From Afipia massiliensis (GTDB lineage: Bacteria; Pseudomonadota; Alphaproteobacteria; Rhizobiales; Xanthobacteraceae), in the NCBI RefSeq assembly GCF_014203115.1, contig NZ_JACHIJ010000008.1, forward strand, positions 62,001 through 126,000: a DNA stretch of 64,000 nt, read 5' to 3'. A model generated the notes under the pieces. That model did no database searches, had not been told where the DNA came from, and saw only the letters and a list, made by a program, of their open reading frames with translations. The position numbers and the translations under genes were made by a program. Below are positions 8,457-17,353 of this stretch, piece after piece. Position 1 is the first letter of the stretch. Every line of letters begins with the position of its first letter.

Positions 8457-9431
8457 ATGAAGATCTGTATTTACGGTGCGGGTGCGATTGGCGGCTATCT
8501 CGGCGTGCAGCTCGCGCAGGCGGGCGCCGATGTCAGCCTGGTGGCGCGCGGCGCGCATCTGGCGGCGATGAAGGCCAACGGCCTGAAACTCCTGATCGGC
8601 GACGAAGAGCGCGTGGTGCATCCGCGTTGCACTGACAATCCCGCCGAGCTTGGCGTGCAGGATGTCGTTATCATCTGCCTCAAGGCACACTCGATCACCG
8701 GCGTGATCGAGGCGATGCAGCCGCTGCTCGGGCCGAAGACGCGCATCGTCACCGCGGTGAACGGCATTCCCTACTGGTACTTCTACAAGCACGGCAACGC
8801 CTGCGAAGGTTCGACACTGGAAAGCATCGATCCCGGCGGCCGCCAGTGGAAGGAGCTTGGGCCGGAGCGCGCCATCGGCTGCGTGGTCTATCCGGCGACC
8901 GAGATCGAAGCGCCCGGCGTGATCCGCCATGTCTACGGCGACCGCTTTCCGCTTGGTGAGCCGTCCGGCGAGAAGAGCGCCGATGTCGAGGCGCTGGCGG
9001 CGCTGTTCGTGAAGGCGGGCCTGCAGGCGCCGGTGCTGGAGAACATCCGCGACGAAATCTGGCTCAAGCTGTGGGGCAACGTCTGCTTCAATCCGATCAG
9101 CGCGCTGACTCACGCCACGCTCGATGTGATCGGCAGCGATCCGGGCACGCGCGCGGTGGCCAGGTCCATGATGGTGGAGGCACAGACCATCGCCGAGAAG
9201 TTCGGCATCAGGTTCCGCGTCGATGTCGAGCGCCGGATCGAGGGCGCGCGCAAGGTCGGCGCGCACAAGACATCGATGCTGCAGGACCTCGAGCGCGGCC
9301 GGCCGATGGAAATCGATCCGCTTGTCACCGTGGTGCAGGAGATGGGTGCGCTGTCAAAAATCCCGACGCCGTCGATCGACGTCGTGCTGGCGCTGGTGGC
9401 GCAGCGCGCCAAGATTGCGGAGCTTTATTGA
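8457..9431 (+). CDS. 2-dehydropantoate 2-reductase family oxidoreductase
   Basis: The 324-residue protein has the N-terminal NADP-binding loop GAGAIGGYLG of the ApbA/PanE family and the C-terminal helical domain with LKLWGNVCFNPISALT, which holds the catalytic lysine and asparagine. The family reduces 2-ketopantoate to pantoate or related 2-keto acids in the cytoplasm. The ATG at 8457 is preceded by TGGGA. An FAH-family enzyme follows 128 bases later across a repeat. Several PanE paralogs are usual in this group, so pantothenate synthesis is only one possibility and I give no gene symbol. Confidence 0.85.
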   Translation: MKICIYGAGAIGGYLGVQLAQAGADVSLVARGAHLAAMKANGLKLLIGDEERVVHPRCTDNPAELGVQDVVIICLKAHSITGVIEAMQPLLGPKTRIVTAVNGIPYWYFYKHGNACEGSTLESIDPGGRQWKELGPERAIGCVVYPATEIEAPGVIRHVYGDRFPLGEPSGEKSADVEALAALFVKAGLQAPVLENIRDEIWLKLWGNVCFNPISALTHATLDVIGSDPGTRAVARSMMVEAQTIAEKFGIRFRVDVERRIEGARKVGAHKTSMLQDLERGRPMEIDPLVTVVQEMGALSKIPTPSIDVVLALVAQRAKIAELY

Positions 9432-9452
9432 ATTCCTATCCTGTCGCCTCAA

Positions 9453-9535
9453 TCGTCATTGCGAGCGAAGCGAAGCAATCCAGTTTTCTTGCATAAGGAC
9501 TGGATTGCTTCGTCGCTACGCTCCTCGCAGTGACG
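9453..9535. repeat. Paired repeat, 'CGTCATTGCGAGCGAAGCGAAGCAATCCAG' family
   Basis: Left arm CGTCATTGCGAGCGAAGCGA and its inverted partner ending CTCCTCGCAGTGACGG flank about 20 bases, forming a long imperfect hairpin. Other members are at 10561, 26017, 31579 and 41464. Confidence 0.8.
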
Positions 9536-9559
9536 GGAAGCAATGTTTTGGAGGTTTCC

Positions 9560-10333
9560 GTGACGCAGTGGGTTCGCTTTCGCCATCAGGATCAGACAGG
9601 CTTCGGCACGCTGTCGGGCCAGAATATCACCGTGCATCACGGCGACATGTTCGATAGTCCCAAGGCGAACGGCAAGACCTTGTCGCTGTCCGATGTTGAA
9701 CTGCTCGCGCCTACTACGCCGTCGAAGGTCGTCGCGCTGTGGAACAACTTTCACGCGCTGGCGGCGAAGCTCAACGTCGCCGAACCGGCCGAGCCGCTTT
9801 ATCTGCTGAAAGCGCCGACGACCGTGACGTCGCCGAACGCGGTGGTGCAGAAGCCTGCATGGTATGACGGGAAGGTCGCCTATGAAGGTGAACTTGCCAT
9901 TGTGATCGGAAAGACCTGTCGCGCGGTGTCGGTGACAGAGGCCGACGATTTCATCCTCGGCTATACCTGCGTCAACGACATCACCGCAGCGGACATTCTC
10001 AACAAGGACCCGACGTTTCCGCAGTGGGCGCGCGCCAAAGGCTTCGACGACTTCTGCCCGTTCGGCCCCGCCATCGTCACGGATATCGATCCGGCAAAGC
10101 TGACTGTGCGAACCATCCTCAACGGCGCGGAGCGGCAGTCCTACAGAATCTCGGACATGATCTTCTCGGCGCAGGAACTGGTCAGCAAAATCTCGCACGA
10201 CATGACGTTGCTGCCGGGCGACATCATCGCCTGCGGCACGTCACTGGGCGTCGGCGTGATGAAGGAGCCGGTCAACAAGGTCATCATCGCCATCGACGGC
10301 GTCGGCGAACTGACCAACGAGTTCAGGAATTGA
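9560..10333 (+). CDS. Fumarylacetoacetate hydrolase family protein
   Basis: A 257-residue member of the FAH superfamily, metal-dependent enzymes that hydrolyse or decarboxylate acylpyruvate-type substrates in aromatic and sugar-acid breakdown. The metal-binding pattern is visible as YEGELAIVIGK with DDFILGYTCVNDITAAD following, and GDIIACGTSLGVG is the usual C-terminal loop. I choose the GTG at 9560 because TTTGGAGG lies just upstream; a GTG at 9530 falls inside the preceding repeat. The substrate is unknown. The upstream PanE-like reductase may act in the same route, but the repeat between them argues against a tight operon. Confidence 0.85.
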   Translation: MTQWVRFRHQDQTGFGTLSGQNITVHHGDMFDSPKANGKTLSLSDVELLAPTTPSKVVALWNNFHALAAKLNVAEPAEPLYLLKAPTTVTSPNAVVQKPAWYDGKVAYEGELAIVIGKTCRAVSVTEADDFILGYTCVNDITAADILNKDPTFPQWARAKGFDDFCPFGPAIVTDIDPAKLTVRTILNGAERQSYRISDMIFSAQELVSKISHDMTLLPGDIIACGTSLGVGVMKEPVNKVIIAIDGVGELTNEFRN

Positions 10334-10340
10334 GGTTTTG

Positions 10341-10545
10341 GTCGTCCTGGCGAAGGCCGGGACCATTGACCTTCGCGAAATGTAACGATGGTGCGTCATC
10401 CTGAGGAGCGCGCCGCGCTTGCGGCGAGCCTCGAAGGATGCGCAGCCGCGCGTCACCGTCATCCTTCGAGGCTCGCAAGTGCTCGCACCTCAGGATGACG
10501 GGATTGTCCGCGAGCGGGTATGGGTCCGGCCTGCGCCAGGACGAC
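10341..10545. repeat. Composite nested repeat
   Basis: An outer pair of the GTCCCGGCGAAGG family (10341-10362 and 10525-10545, inverted) encloses a complete pair of another family, CGTCATCCTGAGG ... CCTCAGGATGACG (10395-10500). The nesting shows one repeat landed inside the other. No coding signal is seen between the FAH gene and base 10653. Confidence 0.75.
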
Positions 10546-10560
10546 GATCGTTATGTTGTC

Positions 10561-10641
10561 GTCATTGCGAGGAGCACTTGCGACGAAGCAATCCAGTCTT
10601 TCTCTTTAAATTTGGATTGCTTCGCTGCGCTCGCAATGACG
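10561..10641. repeat. Paired repeat, 'GTCATTGCGAGGAGC' family
   Basis: GTCATTGCGAGGAGC at the left and TGCGCTCGCAATGAC at the right are inverted around GAAGCAATCCAG / TTGGATTGCTTCG. Same family as 9453-9535. It abuts the 3' end of the minus-strand gene at 10653. Confidence 0.78.
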
Positions 10642-10652
10642 CCGCGCACGCC

Positions 10653-11408
10653 TCACCGCGAATTTTCCGGCTCATTCTTGGCTGCCTTGGTGCCGGTGAG
10701 TTCGGCGAACGCCGGACCGAGCCCCGTCATGCGCACCAGAACCGCGATGTCGTTCTTTTGCGCGCCGCTGAGCTGTGCGTAAAGTGCGCGCGTCGCGGTT
10801 TTCAGCCGCGTAATAGCCTCGCTCTCCGTGTCGAAGCTGTCGTCGTGATTTTTCTTCAGCCGCTTCTGGTAGTCCTCGATCTGCAGCGTGACCTCGCGCA
10901 TCGCGTTTTCCACCGGCGGCCAGTATTTCTGCTGCGAGGCGGTGAGGTTCAGCCGCTTCTTGATGCCGGCGATCTGGCTGTCGTTGAGGAACAGCCGCGA
11001 GGGCTTCTCCGATTTCGCAGCGAGCCTGCGCGGCAGCGTCACCGGCGCCGTCATCCAGGCGCGCGCGGTTTCATACATGTCGTTCGGAACGGTGGATTCG
11101 GTGCTTTCTGCCGGAACCGGAGAGGCGATGACACGGTCCTGTTTCGTCATCGTGTTGGAGACCGGATAGCGTGCGTCAAAGTCGTCCGCGGGATCGTCCC
11201 TGGTCAGCGATGCGGATGCGCTCTGGAAGAACAACTGGTCGCCGATCAGCCAGCCGCCGACGCCGGCCAGAAGGCCCGCGCCGCACATCAGCACGATGTA
11301 TGTCGTCCGGATCGCCAAAACGTTTCTCTGTCGCAGATTCCCGCTGTCGCTGAAACCGGTCAAGTCTCGCCCAAATTGTTGAACAATTGTGGCTTTCCGA
11401 GGCTCCAA
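10653..11408 (-). CDS. Membrane-anchored protein with a QxKYWP motif
   Basis: An unassigned 251-residue protein. One hydrophobic segment (about residues 35-60, TTYIVLMCGAGLLAGVGG) follows a short cytoplasmic start, so the bulk is probably periplasmic. The C-terminal half has LTASQQKYWPPVENAMREV and later YAQLSGAQKNDIAVLVRM; the same two-part pattern appears in the protein at 44103-44498, so they share a domain, loosely like LTXXQ (Spy/CpxP) helical proteins. The start is a TTG at 11408 with GAGAGG close upstream; no better ATG precedes the membrane segment, so the start is uncertain. Confidence 0.65.
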   Translation of the reverse strand: MEPRKATIVQQFGRDLTGFSDSGNLRQRNVLAIRTTYIVLMCGAGLLAGVGGWLIGDQLFFQSASASLTRDDPADDFDARYPVSNTMTKQDRVIASPVPAESTESTVPNDMYETARAWMTAPVTLPRRLAAKSEKPSRLFLNDSQIAGIKKRLNLTASQQKYWPPVENAMREVTLQIEDYQKRLKKNHDDSFDTESEAITRLKTATRALYAQLSGAQKNDIAVLVRMTGLGPAFAELTGTKAAKNEPENSR

Positions 11409-11625
11409 AACCTCTCGGGAGGGCTCACAGGCCTTAGCGCGGAGTTGCCAACATCGGGTAAATCAGCGGCTTTCGCGATGCAAGACATGGCATCGCGGAT
11501 CGGCTAAAGGGACCACTGCGGCGTTGCGGGCGATGTTTGGGCATGGTCTCGTCCGGCCGCCGGTTCCCGTCCCTGGATCGATCCAGGGGCATGCTGCCGA
11601 CCATGCCCCAATCCGGAGAACAACA

Positions 11626-11883
11626 ATGAGCGAAAAGCCGCACGGGCAGAAGAGCGACGGCAACAAGTCGTTGACGCAGTACGAGGCGGAAGGCCGCGCG
11701 GTGCGCGCCAACATGGAAAAGCTGCGCGCGCTGCGTCTTGCCAGGGAGGCCGCCGAAGCGGCTGCTGCGCCGCCGGCCAAGGCCAAAGCCAGGAAAGGGG
11801 CGGCAAAGCCTGCCAAGAAAGAGGCCCCGGCGAAGCTCTCCGAGTGGCTCGCCAATCAGCAAAAGGGCGGCTTCCGGACCTGA
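11626..11883 (+). CDS. Small basic alanine/lysine-rich protein
   Basis: An 85-residue cytoplasmic protein with a conserved-looking N-terminus (KSLTQYEAEGRAVRANMEKL), a low-complexity Ala/Lys/Pro middle (about residues 45-68), and a C-terminal WLANQQKGG. The ATG at 11626 has GGAGA eight bases upstream. I know similar unnamed short proteins in this bacterial group but no function. The basic tail could bind nucleic acid; that is a guess from composition. Confidence 0.65.
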   Translation: MSEKPHGQKSDGNKSLTQYEAEGRAVRANMEKLRALRLAREAAEAAAAPPAKAKARKGAAKPAKKEAPAKLSEWLANQQKGGFRT

Positions 11884-11905
11884 GGGCATGGCATCCCACC
11901 CCGAG

Positions 11906-12024
11906 GTCGTCCCGGCGAAGGCCGGGACCCACAATCACTGAATTTGTTGCTGAAGGTGAATATCCGATTTTCTGTCTTAAGAATGGTGACAGGGGTGATG
12001 GGTCCCGGCCTTCGCCGGGACGAC
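11906..12024. repeat. Paired palindromic repeat, 'GTCCCGGCGAAGG' family
   Basis: Left arm GTCGTCCCGGCGAAGGCCGG and right arm GGTCCCGGCCTTCGCCGGGA, inverted, about 75 bases apart, between the small basic gene and the glutathione peroxidase gene. Confidence 0.8.
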
Positions 12025-12074
12025 GACGTGTATGATGAGCGACATGCATTGATGACAAACGATCAGGGACGCGC

Positions 12075-12551
12075 ATGACCACGGTCTACGATTTCTCGGC
12101 AGCGACGCTGGACGGCGAAGAGCGTCCGCTCAAGGCCTATGAGGGGCAGGTGCTGCTGATCGTCAACACCGCGAGCGCCTGCGGCTTCACGCCCCAATAT
12201 GCGCAACTCGAGGAATTGCAGCGCGCGCTCGGCCCCCGCGGCTTTTCGGTGCTCGGCTTTCCGTGCAACCAGTTCGGCGGCCAGGAGCCGGGCAGTGCGC
12301 AGGAGATCGCCGCGTTCTGCTCGCAGAAGTACGACGTGACGTTTCCGATGTTCGCCAAGATCGACGTCAACGGCGGCAATGCGCTGCCGCTGTTCGATCA
12401 TCTCAAGCGCGAGAAGCCCGGGCTGCTCGGCTCATCGATCAAATGGAACTTCACCAAGTTCCTGGTCGATCGCGCCGGCAAGGTCGTTGCGCGCTACAGC
12501 TCGACCACGGCGCCCGGCGCGCTGACCAGCGATATTGAAAAGCTCCTGTAA
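12075..12551 (+). CDS. Glutathione peroxidase family protein
   Basis: A 158-residue thiol peroxidase that reduces hydrogen peroxide and organic peroxides using glutathione or thioredoxin. The catalytic cysteine is in NTASACGFT (about residue 36), the glutamine in FPCNQFGGQEPG and the tryptophan in KWNFTKF, completing the usual triad. Cysteine replaces selenocysteine, as in most bacteria. No signal peptide, so cytoplasmic. A DUF3297 gene follows 53 bases later, an association I recall as common in this group. Confidence 0.92.
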   Translation: MTTVYDFSAATLDGEERPLKAYEGQVLLIVNTASACGFTPQYAQLEELQRALGPRGFSVLGFPCNQFGGQEPGSAQEIAAFCSQKYDVTFPMFAKIDVNGGNALPLFDHLKREKPGLLGSSIKWNFTKFLVDRAGKVVARYSSTTAPGALTSDIEKLL

Positions 12552-12604
12552 GATCAGGACACCGACTTCAAGACCAAGAGTTACGAACAAGACTCAAGAC
12601 CCAC

Positions 12605-12865
12605 ATGAATCAGGATATGACGATGAGCGACCAGCTTCCCGACCGCCTCTCCACCGACCCCCGCAGCCCGTATTACAACGCGGACGTGCTGTCGCGCGAT
12701 GTCGGCATCCGCTTCAAGGGCGTCGAGAAGAATAACGTCGAGGAATACTGCGTCAGCGAGGGCTGGGTGCGCGTCACGGCGGGTTCGTCCAAGGACCGCT
12801 TCGGCAATCCGCTGACCATCAAGCTGACCGGCGCGGTCGAGCCGTATTTCCGGGACGAGAAGTAG
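12605..12865 (+). CDS. DUF3297 family protein
   Basis: A short cytoplasmic protein of unknown function, 86 residues from the ATG at 12605; an alternative ATG at 12623 gives MSDQLPDRLS. The segments RLSTDPRSPYYN and GIRFKGVEKNNVEEYCVSEG are the family hallmark. No catalytic residues can be assigned. It ends 8 bases before the convergent TPR gene. Confidence 0.82.
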   Translation: MNQDMTMSDQLPDRLSTDPRSPYYNADVLSRDVGIRFKGVEKNNVEEYCVSEGWVRVTAGSSKDRFGNPLTIKLTGAVEPYFRDEK

Positions 12866-12873
12866 CGCCGCGG

Positions 12874-14859
12874 CTACATGGCCGGTACGACGATATGCTC
12901 CGGCTTCTGCCGTGCCTTGCTGCGCGCGTGCATGGCCGTATACGCCTGTTCCAGATGCCGCGTGAAGCGCACGGTGTCAAACAGCGGCGTGGTCAGGCGG
13001 TTGTCCGCGAGTTTCTGCCGGAGCGCCTTGAGTCTGTCCGGCTGTGTCGCAAGCTCGATGGCGCGTTGCTCGTAGTCCGCCTGCGATGACGTGACGAGCT
13101 CAGGCAGGTCGATAGTCTTGAGCAGGCTTGCCGCGACACGCCCCGCGAATGTGTCTCCCCGGCATGTCAGTAGCGGCAGTCCGGCCCACAGTGCGTCGCT
13201 CGCGGTGGTGTGCGCGTTGTAGGGCAGGGTGTCGAGAAACAGATCGGCGCAGCGATGCCGCGCCAGATGTTCGTCCGGCGGCATGCGCGGCGCGAACACC
13301 AGCCGCTTCGGGTCAATGCTTCGCGCGGCAGCTTCCTTCCGGAGATTGGCGCTGGCGGTCGCGTTGTCCTCAAGCAGCCACAGCACGCTGCCGGGCACGC
13401 GCTCCAGAATCCGCATCCAGCCGTCGAAAGTCTGCGGTGTGATCTTGTAGTTGTTGTTGAAGCAGCAGAACACGACGCCGTCCGGCGGCAGGCCGAGTTC
13501 GTCGCGGGTGAAAACGCGATCTGCGATCGCGCGCGTGCGGTCATTGGCCTGATAGCTGTCCGGCAGATGGACCACGTTTTCGGTGAAGAACGGCCGCTGC
13601 GAGTCCGGGATCACGGTGGCGTCGGCGAGGACGTAATCCATGTAGGCCGCGCCGAGGGTGCCGGGAAATCCGAGATAGTTGACCTGCACCGGCGCCGGGC
13701 GCTGCGCGAACACGCGGGTGCGGTCGTCGCCGAAATAGCCGTTGAGGTTGACCAGAATATCGATGCCGCTGTCGCGGATCGCGCGGGCGGCCTGTGCGTC
13801 GTTCAGGCTGCGGAGATCGACGATGCGATGAACCGCGGCTTTGATGCGCTTGCGGATGTCGCTGCCGTCGTCCCAGCCGTTGTCGAACGCAGTGATCTCG
13901 AACTGCGAGGTGTCGTGCTGTTCCAGCACACCGGTCATCAGGATCGACGTCGCCTGTGCGCGGAACTCGCCTGATAAATAGCCGATCCTGATCCTGTCGC
14001 CGTTGTCTGGCCTTGCCACTGGCGCGGTGCGGTCCGCTGGAAACTTCGCCGCGTTGTAAAGCTCGGCGCACTTTTGCAAACTCTGGTCCGAAGTGGCGAC
14101 GCCCTGCCAGCCGAACGGTTCGGCCGACAACTTGCCCGCGGCGATGTCGCCTTCGATCTCCGCGATCAGGTTGCCGATGTCGCGCCAGTCGCAGGCAAGC
14201 ATCCGCTGGTGCAGCAGGATCCCCTTGAGAAAGGGATACGACGGATTGAGCTGCCGCGCCGTCTCGTACGCAGTTGCGGATTCGTCATGTCGCTTGAGCT
14301 TGTGGAGGGTCAGGCCGGCGCCGGTCCAGCTCTCCAAGAGGTTCGACTGCAATACCAGCGCTTGCCGGTACGCGGCCAACGCTTCGTCATAACGGGCGAG
14401 GCCGAACAGCGCGTTGCCCTTGTTGTGATGAGCCAGCGCATAGGTCGGCTGCAGCGCGATCGCCTTGTCGAAATCGGCAATCGCGGCCTGATAGTCCTTG
14501 AGGTCGTTATAGACCGTGCCGCGGTTGCTCCAGGCTTCCGCGTCGTTCGGGCTGATCGCAAGCGCCTGCGTGAACTGCGCCAGCGCTTCGTCCGCGCGGC
14601 CCAGCGCCTTGAGCGCTATCCCGTGATTGTAGAGGGCCGCCGGCGCGTTCGGATTGAGCTTCAGCGCCGACTGCAGCAGCCGCTCGGCTTCGGCATATTT
14701 TCCAAGGCCGGTGAGGATCGTCCCCAGCACGCTCAAGCCCAGCGGGTGTGCGGGCTGCTTGCGTAGCAGCTTGCGAAGGGATTTCTCGGCGTCGTTCAGT
14801 TTCCCGGACTGGAACGACCACATCGCCTCTCTGAAGATGTCGTCGGTCGAGGCGGCCAC
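12874..14859 (-). CDS. TPR protein with O-GlcNAc-transferase-like (SPINDLY) domain
   Basis: A 661-residue cytoplasmic protein. About six tetratricopeptide repeats occupy residues 10-220, for example LYNHGIALKALGRADEALAQ and AHHNKGNALFGLARYDEAL. Residues from about 290 form a GT41-type glycosyltransferase as in O-GlcNAc transferase/SPINDLY, with DILVNLNGYFGDDR, LGFPGTLGAAYMDY, PYNAHTTASDALWAGLP and CRGDTFAGRVAASLL, the last two lining the nucleotide-sugar site. Bacterial homologs glycosylate proteins such as flagellins or adhesins, but no such target is in this window. A GTG is used as start; the ribosome binding site is weak. Confidence 0.88.
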   Translation of the reverse strand: MAASTDDIFREAMWSFQSGKLNDAEKSLRKLLRKQPAHPLGLSVLGTILTGLGKYAEAERLLQSALKLNPNAPAALYNHGIALKALGRADEALAQFTQALAISPNDAEAWSNRGTVYNDLKDYQAAIADFDKAIALQPTYALAHHNKGNALFGLARYDEALAAYRQALVLQSNLLESWTGAGLTLHKLKRHDESATAYETARQLNPSYPFLKGILLHQRMLACDWRDIGNLIAEIEGDIAAGKLSAEPFGWQGVATSDQSLQKCAELYNAAKFPADRTAPVARPDNGDRIRIGYLSGEFRAQATSILMTGVLEQHDTSQFEITAFDNGWDDGSDIRKRIKAAVHRIVDLRSLNDAQAARAIRDSGIDILVNLNGYFGDDRTRVFAQRPAPVQVNYLGFPGTLGAAYMDYVLADATVIPDSQRPFFTENVVHLPDSYQANDRTRAIADRVFTRDELGLPPDGVVFCCFNNNYKITPQTFDGWMRILERVPGSVLWLLEDNATASANLRKEAAARSIDPKRLVFAPRMPPDEHLARHRCADLFLDTLPYNAHTTASDALWAGLPLLTCRGDTFAGRVAASLLKTIDLPELVTSSQADYEQRAIELATQPDRLKALRQKLADNRLTTPLFDTVRFTRHLEQAYTAMHARSKARQKPEHIVVPAM

Positions 14860-14949
14860 GATCGAACTCGCTAAGCGGGATCGTTGATCCAGAGTTCGCG
14901 CCGTCCGCGCATCGTCAGGTCCGCCGGCGGACCTGCGAGATGCCGGAGA

Positions 14950-15078
14950 CTATGGCGTGACGATCAGGTATCCGCCGACCACAATAATGACTGAGAGCAG
15001 GGTGAGGACGCCAAGCACCCCGGCGATGATCGCCGGCAGTTCATGGGTTTCGAGCCAGTTACGCAATGCTTTGACCAT
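14950..15078 (-). CDS. Small single-span membrane protein (42 aa)
   Basis: The frame reads MVKALRNWLETHELPAIIAG and continues with a long hydrophobic run, VLGVLTLLSVIIVVGGYLIV, ending TP and a TAG. It has the composition of a real small membrane protein: a charged amphipathic start, then one clean transmembrane helix. The upstream ribosome binding site is poor, and no homolog is known to me, so this stays a candidate. It is the only coding potential between the TPR gene and the DUF2188 gene. Confidence 0.5.
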   Translation of the reverse strand: MVKALRNWLETHELPAIIAGVLGVLTLLSVIIVVGGYLIVTP

Positions 15079-15137
15079 GCGGGTTTTCTAGCCCGGGCCG
15101 TTCCGCCTTGCAATCGCCCGTGCCGGAACCGCTGCCG

Positions 15138-15389
15138 TCAGCGTTTGCTCCGGTCCACCACCTCGGTGGAGGGGCGGTCGCTGCCCCGGACGGTTTCCTC
15201 GCGCCAGTTGCCCTGGCCGTCCTCGAACTGGATGACCTCGGTCCGGCCCGGCACGCGCTGTTCCGCCGCCGCGCGGGCTGCGGCGGCGTGGGCGGCCTCA
15301 TGGGTCCGGAAGGTCTCCGAAAACACGTTGTTGAACTTGTAAGCCCAGCCACCATCGTGCTCGACCACTTCGTAAACGACCTTGACCAT
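15138..15389 (-). CDS. DUF2188 family protein
   Basis: An 83-residue protein starting MVKVVYEVVEHDGGWAYKFN, the typical DUF2188 opening (an HxGGWxV-like strand followed by a helix rich in alanine, AAHAAAARAAAEQ, and a final VIQFEDGQGNW strand). The ATG at 15389 is preceded by AAGGG; an upstream start 12 codons earlier lacks one. The function is unknown; the fold is a small alpha-beta unit often linked to stress in other species. Confidence 0.78.
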   Translation of the reverse strand: MVKVVYEVVEHDGGWAYKFNNVFSETFRTHEAAHAAAARAAAEQRVPGRTEVIQFEDGQGNWREETVRGSDRPSTEVVDRSKR

Positions 15390-15517
15390 GCGGGCACCCT
15401 TCGGTTCACGGCGCGATAGGTCCAATACGTGTTGCCTGCGGCGGCCGATTTCAACGCCCGATGGGCAGGAACCGGCAGGCGACCGGCTTCACGAAGTTTC
15501 GTCAGTGCGGCAACTCA

Positions 15518-15544
15518 CCTCTCCCCGCAAGGGCGGGGCAAGGG
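15518..15544. repeat. Short palindrome of the CTCTCCCCGC...GCGGGG type
   Basis: CCCCGC-AAGG-GCGGGG forms a small hairpin between the DUF2188 and DapA-like genes. It resembles the arms of the inverted element at 59507-59575. Confidence 0.5.
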
Positions 15545-15580
15545 AGTCAGTAGACCTGACCCAAGGGAGTAGAGCCGGGC

Positions 15581-16480
15581 TCAGGCCAATCCGGCCAGCA
15601 CGCCCTCGACGATCTTGCGTTCCTCGGCGGTCAGCGGCGTCTGCGGCGCGATCGGGTCGCCCACGTCATAGCCCTGCATGTCCAGTCCGGCCTTGATGCA
15701 GGCCGCGAGATTGAACCGGGCGAACACCTCGTTGACCCGCCACAGCTTGCGCTGCAGCGCGACGGCTTCGTCCCAGCGCCCCGCCTTGCACAGATCATAC
15801 AGTTTCACGCTTTCGCGCGGCACGATGCAGGCCGGTCCCGCCATCCAGCCGACGCCGCCGATCAGCATCACCGCCGCCGGGATATGTGCCGACGCCGCGA
15901 ACACGCGCATCTTGTCGCCGCAGCGGTTGATGATCGACAGCAGGCGGCCGGTGTTGTTCGAGGCATCCTTGATGTACTGGATGCGCGGATGCTCGGCGAG
16001 GCGTGCGATCACGTCGAGGGTGAGATCCGAGCGCTGGAAGTTCGGGTTGGTGTAGATCACCACGGGAATATCGACCGCGTCCGCGATGGCGCGGAAATAC
16101 GCTTCGACCTGCGCGTCCTTTACCGGGAAATAGGCTTCGAGAATCGCCAGGATGCCGTCGGCGCCGAGCGCCTGATAGGCCTTGGCCTGCGCCACCGCAT
16201 CCGTAGTCGATGTCGACGCCACGCCCGCGATCACCGGCACGCGCTTGGCGGTGGCTTCCACCGTCGCCGTGACCACGGCGGTGCGCTGCTCGCGGCTGAG
16301 ATAGGCGAACTCGCCGGTCGAGCCGAGCGGCGTCACCCCGTGAACACCAGCCTTGATCATGTCGTCGCAGAGCTTGCCCAGCACATCGGTCTTGATGCGG
16401 CCATCGGCCGTGGTCGGCGAGACGAGATACGGAAACACACCGTGCAAGTTTTTTGGCAGGTCTGTGGGCAGGTCGCTCAT
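15581..16480 (-). CDS. Dihydrodipicolinate synthase/N-acetylneuraminate lyase family aldolase
   Basis: A 299-residue TIM-barrel class I aldolase of the DapA/NanA superfamily. GSTGEF is at residues 53-58, the proton-relay Tyr143 in VIYTNP and the Schiff-base Lys171 in YIKDAS. The ATG at 16480 starts [20 protein letters not shown]; the frame continues upstream without a better start. Distant from house-keeping DapA in its C-terminal half, it is more likely a keto-acid or sugar-acid aldolase (for example 5-dehydro-4-deoxyglucarate-type). Substrate not assigned. Confidence 0.85.
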   Translation of the reverse strand: MSDLPTDLPKNLHGVFPYLVSPTTADGRIKTDVLGKLCDDMIKAGVHGVTPLGSTGEFAYLSREQRTAVVTATVEATAKRVPVIAGVASTSTTDAVAQAKAYQALGADGILAILEAYFPVKDAQVEAYFRAIADAVDIPVVIYTNPNFQRSDLTLDVIARLAEHPRIQYIKDASNNTGRLLSIINRCGDKMRVFAASAHIPAAVMLIGGVGWMAGPACIVPRESVKLYDLCKAGRWDEAVALQRKLWRVNEVFARFNLAACIKAGLDMQGYDVGDPIAPQTPLTAEERKIVEGVLAGLA

Positions 16481-16804
16481 TGCGGCTTTGCTCTTGGTTC
16501 TTGGATGGTTTTTTTGGCGGGTGGCGGCGTTAACGATTGACGCCTGTTTTCGACGTTTCGATCGATCGGCGCAACCCTCGCAAAGCATGATGTGGACGCA
16601 CCGGGCGCATGCGGCACAAGATGTCGGTCAGCCATCTGGCGAGCATGGTATGAATCGCTGATTCGGGCGCGTTTCGTTCCACCCGCGTTCCAAATGTTAA
16701 GATCCGGCAACATCTGCGTCATGATGTCCGTTACGTTCTGAGACAGTTTGCGCCGAGCGGTGCTGGACATGCAGGATGGCGGCGAAACAGACAAGAGGTC
16801 GGGC
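16481..16804. other. Divergent intergenic region
   Basis: About 320 bases between the DapA-like gene (minus) and the coiled-coil protein gene (plus). It should hold both promoters. I see no repeat, no strong palindrome and no credible small gene. Confidence 0.4.
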
Positions 16805-17155
16805 ATGATGAAGCGGATGATGGTTGCGGGACTGCTGTTGTTCACGGCGGGCGGCGCGCTCGCGCAGGACGTGCCCGGCATCGAGATCTGCACCGCCGAG
16901 AAGACCATGGAGCGGCGCACCGGCTGTCTGCAGAGCAACGTCAACTTTCTGAAGTCGTCGCTGACCAAGGCGTCGCTGGAAAGCCAGCAGAAGATCGACG
17001 CCGCCAACCGGCAGATCGACGCCTTGAAGGCCACCGTGATCGGCCTGCAGAACACCGTCGCGCAGTTGCAGGGTCAGGTGCAGGCACTGGGCAAGCCGAA
17101 CGGGGCGGCCAAAGATGCGCCGAAGGAAGCGCCAAAGGCGCCCGCCGCGAAGTGA
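16805..17155 (+). CDS. Exported coiled-coil protein
   Basis: An unassigned 116-residue protein. Residues 1-20 are a signal peptide (MMKRMMVAGLLLFTAGGALA, cut before QDVPG). The mature part has two cysteines (EICTAEKTMERRTGC) and then a heptad-rich helix (residues about 45-95, ESQQKIDAANRQIDALKATV) with a Lys/Ala/Pro-rich tail. AGAGG seven bases before the ATG at 16805 decides the start. Likely a periplasmic oligomer; the cysteine pair could form a disulfide. Confidence 0.7.
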   Translation: MMKRMMVAGLLLFTAGGALAQDVPGIEICTAEKTMERRTGCLQSNVNFLKSSLTKASLESQQKIDAANRQIDALKATVIGLQNTVAQLQGQVQALGKPNGAAKDAPKEAPKAPAAK

Positions 17156-17215
17156 CGTCGTTCGCAAGTGGCTGATGGATGTGGTGATGATCAGTGAGGC
17201 TTCCGAACATTCGAT

Positions 17216-17334
17216 GTCATCCCCGCGAAAGCGGGGATCCATAACCCCTAGCGGTTCTGTCCAAGCCGGATTGCCAACGAACCTGAATAAACGCTGCGAC
17301 AGGGAGTATGGGTCCCCGCTTTCGCGGGGACGAC
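17216..17334. repeat. Paired palindromic repeat, 'CCCCGCGAAAGCGGGG' variant
   Basis: Left arm GTCATCCCCGCGAAAGCGGG, right arm GGGTCCCCGCTTTCGCGGGG, inverted and about 80 bases apart. It has the same layout as the GTCCCGGCGAAGG family, with the same GGGAGTATGGGT border on the right side. Confidence 0.8.
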
Positions 17335-17353
17335 GGGGTGAGAGATCATTGCG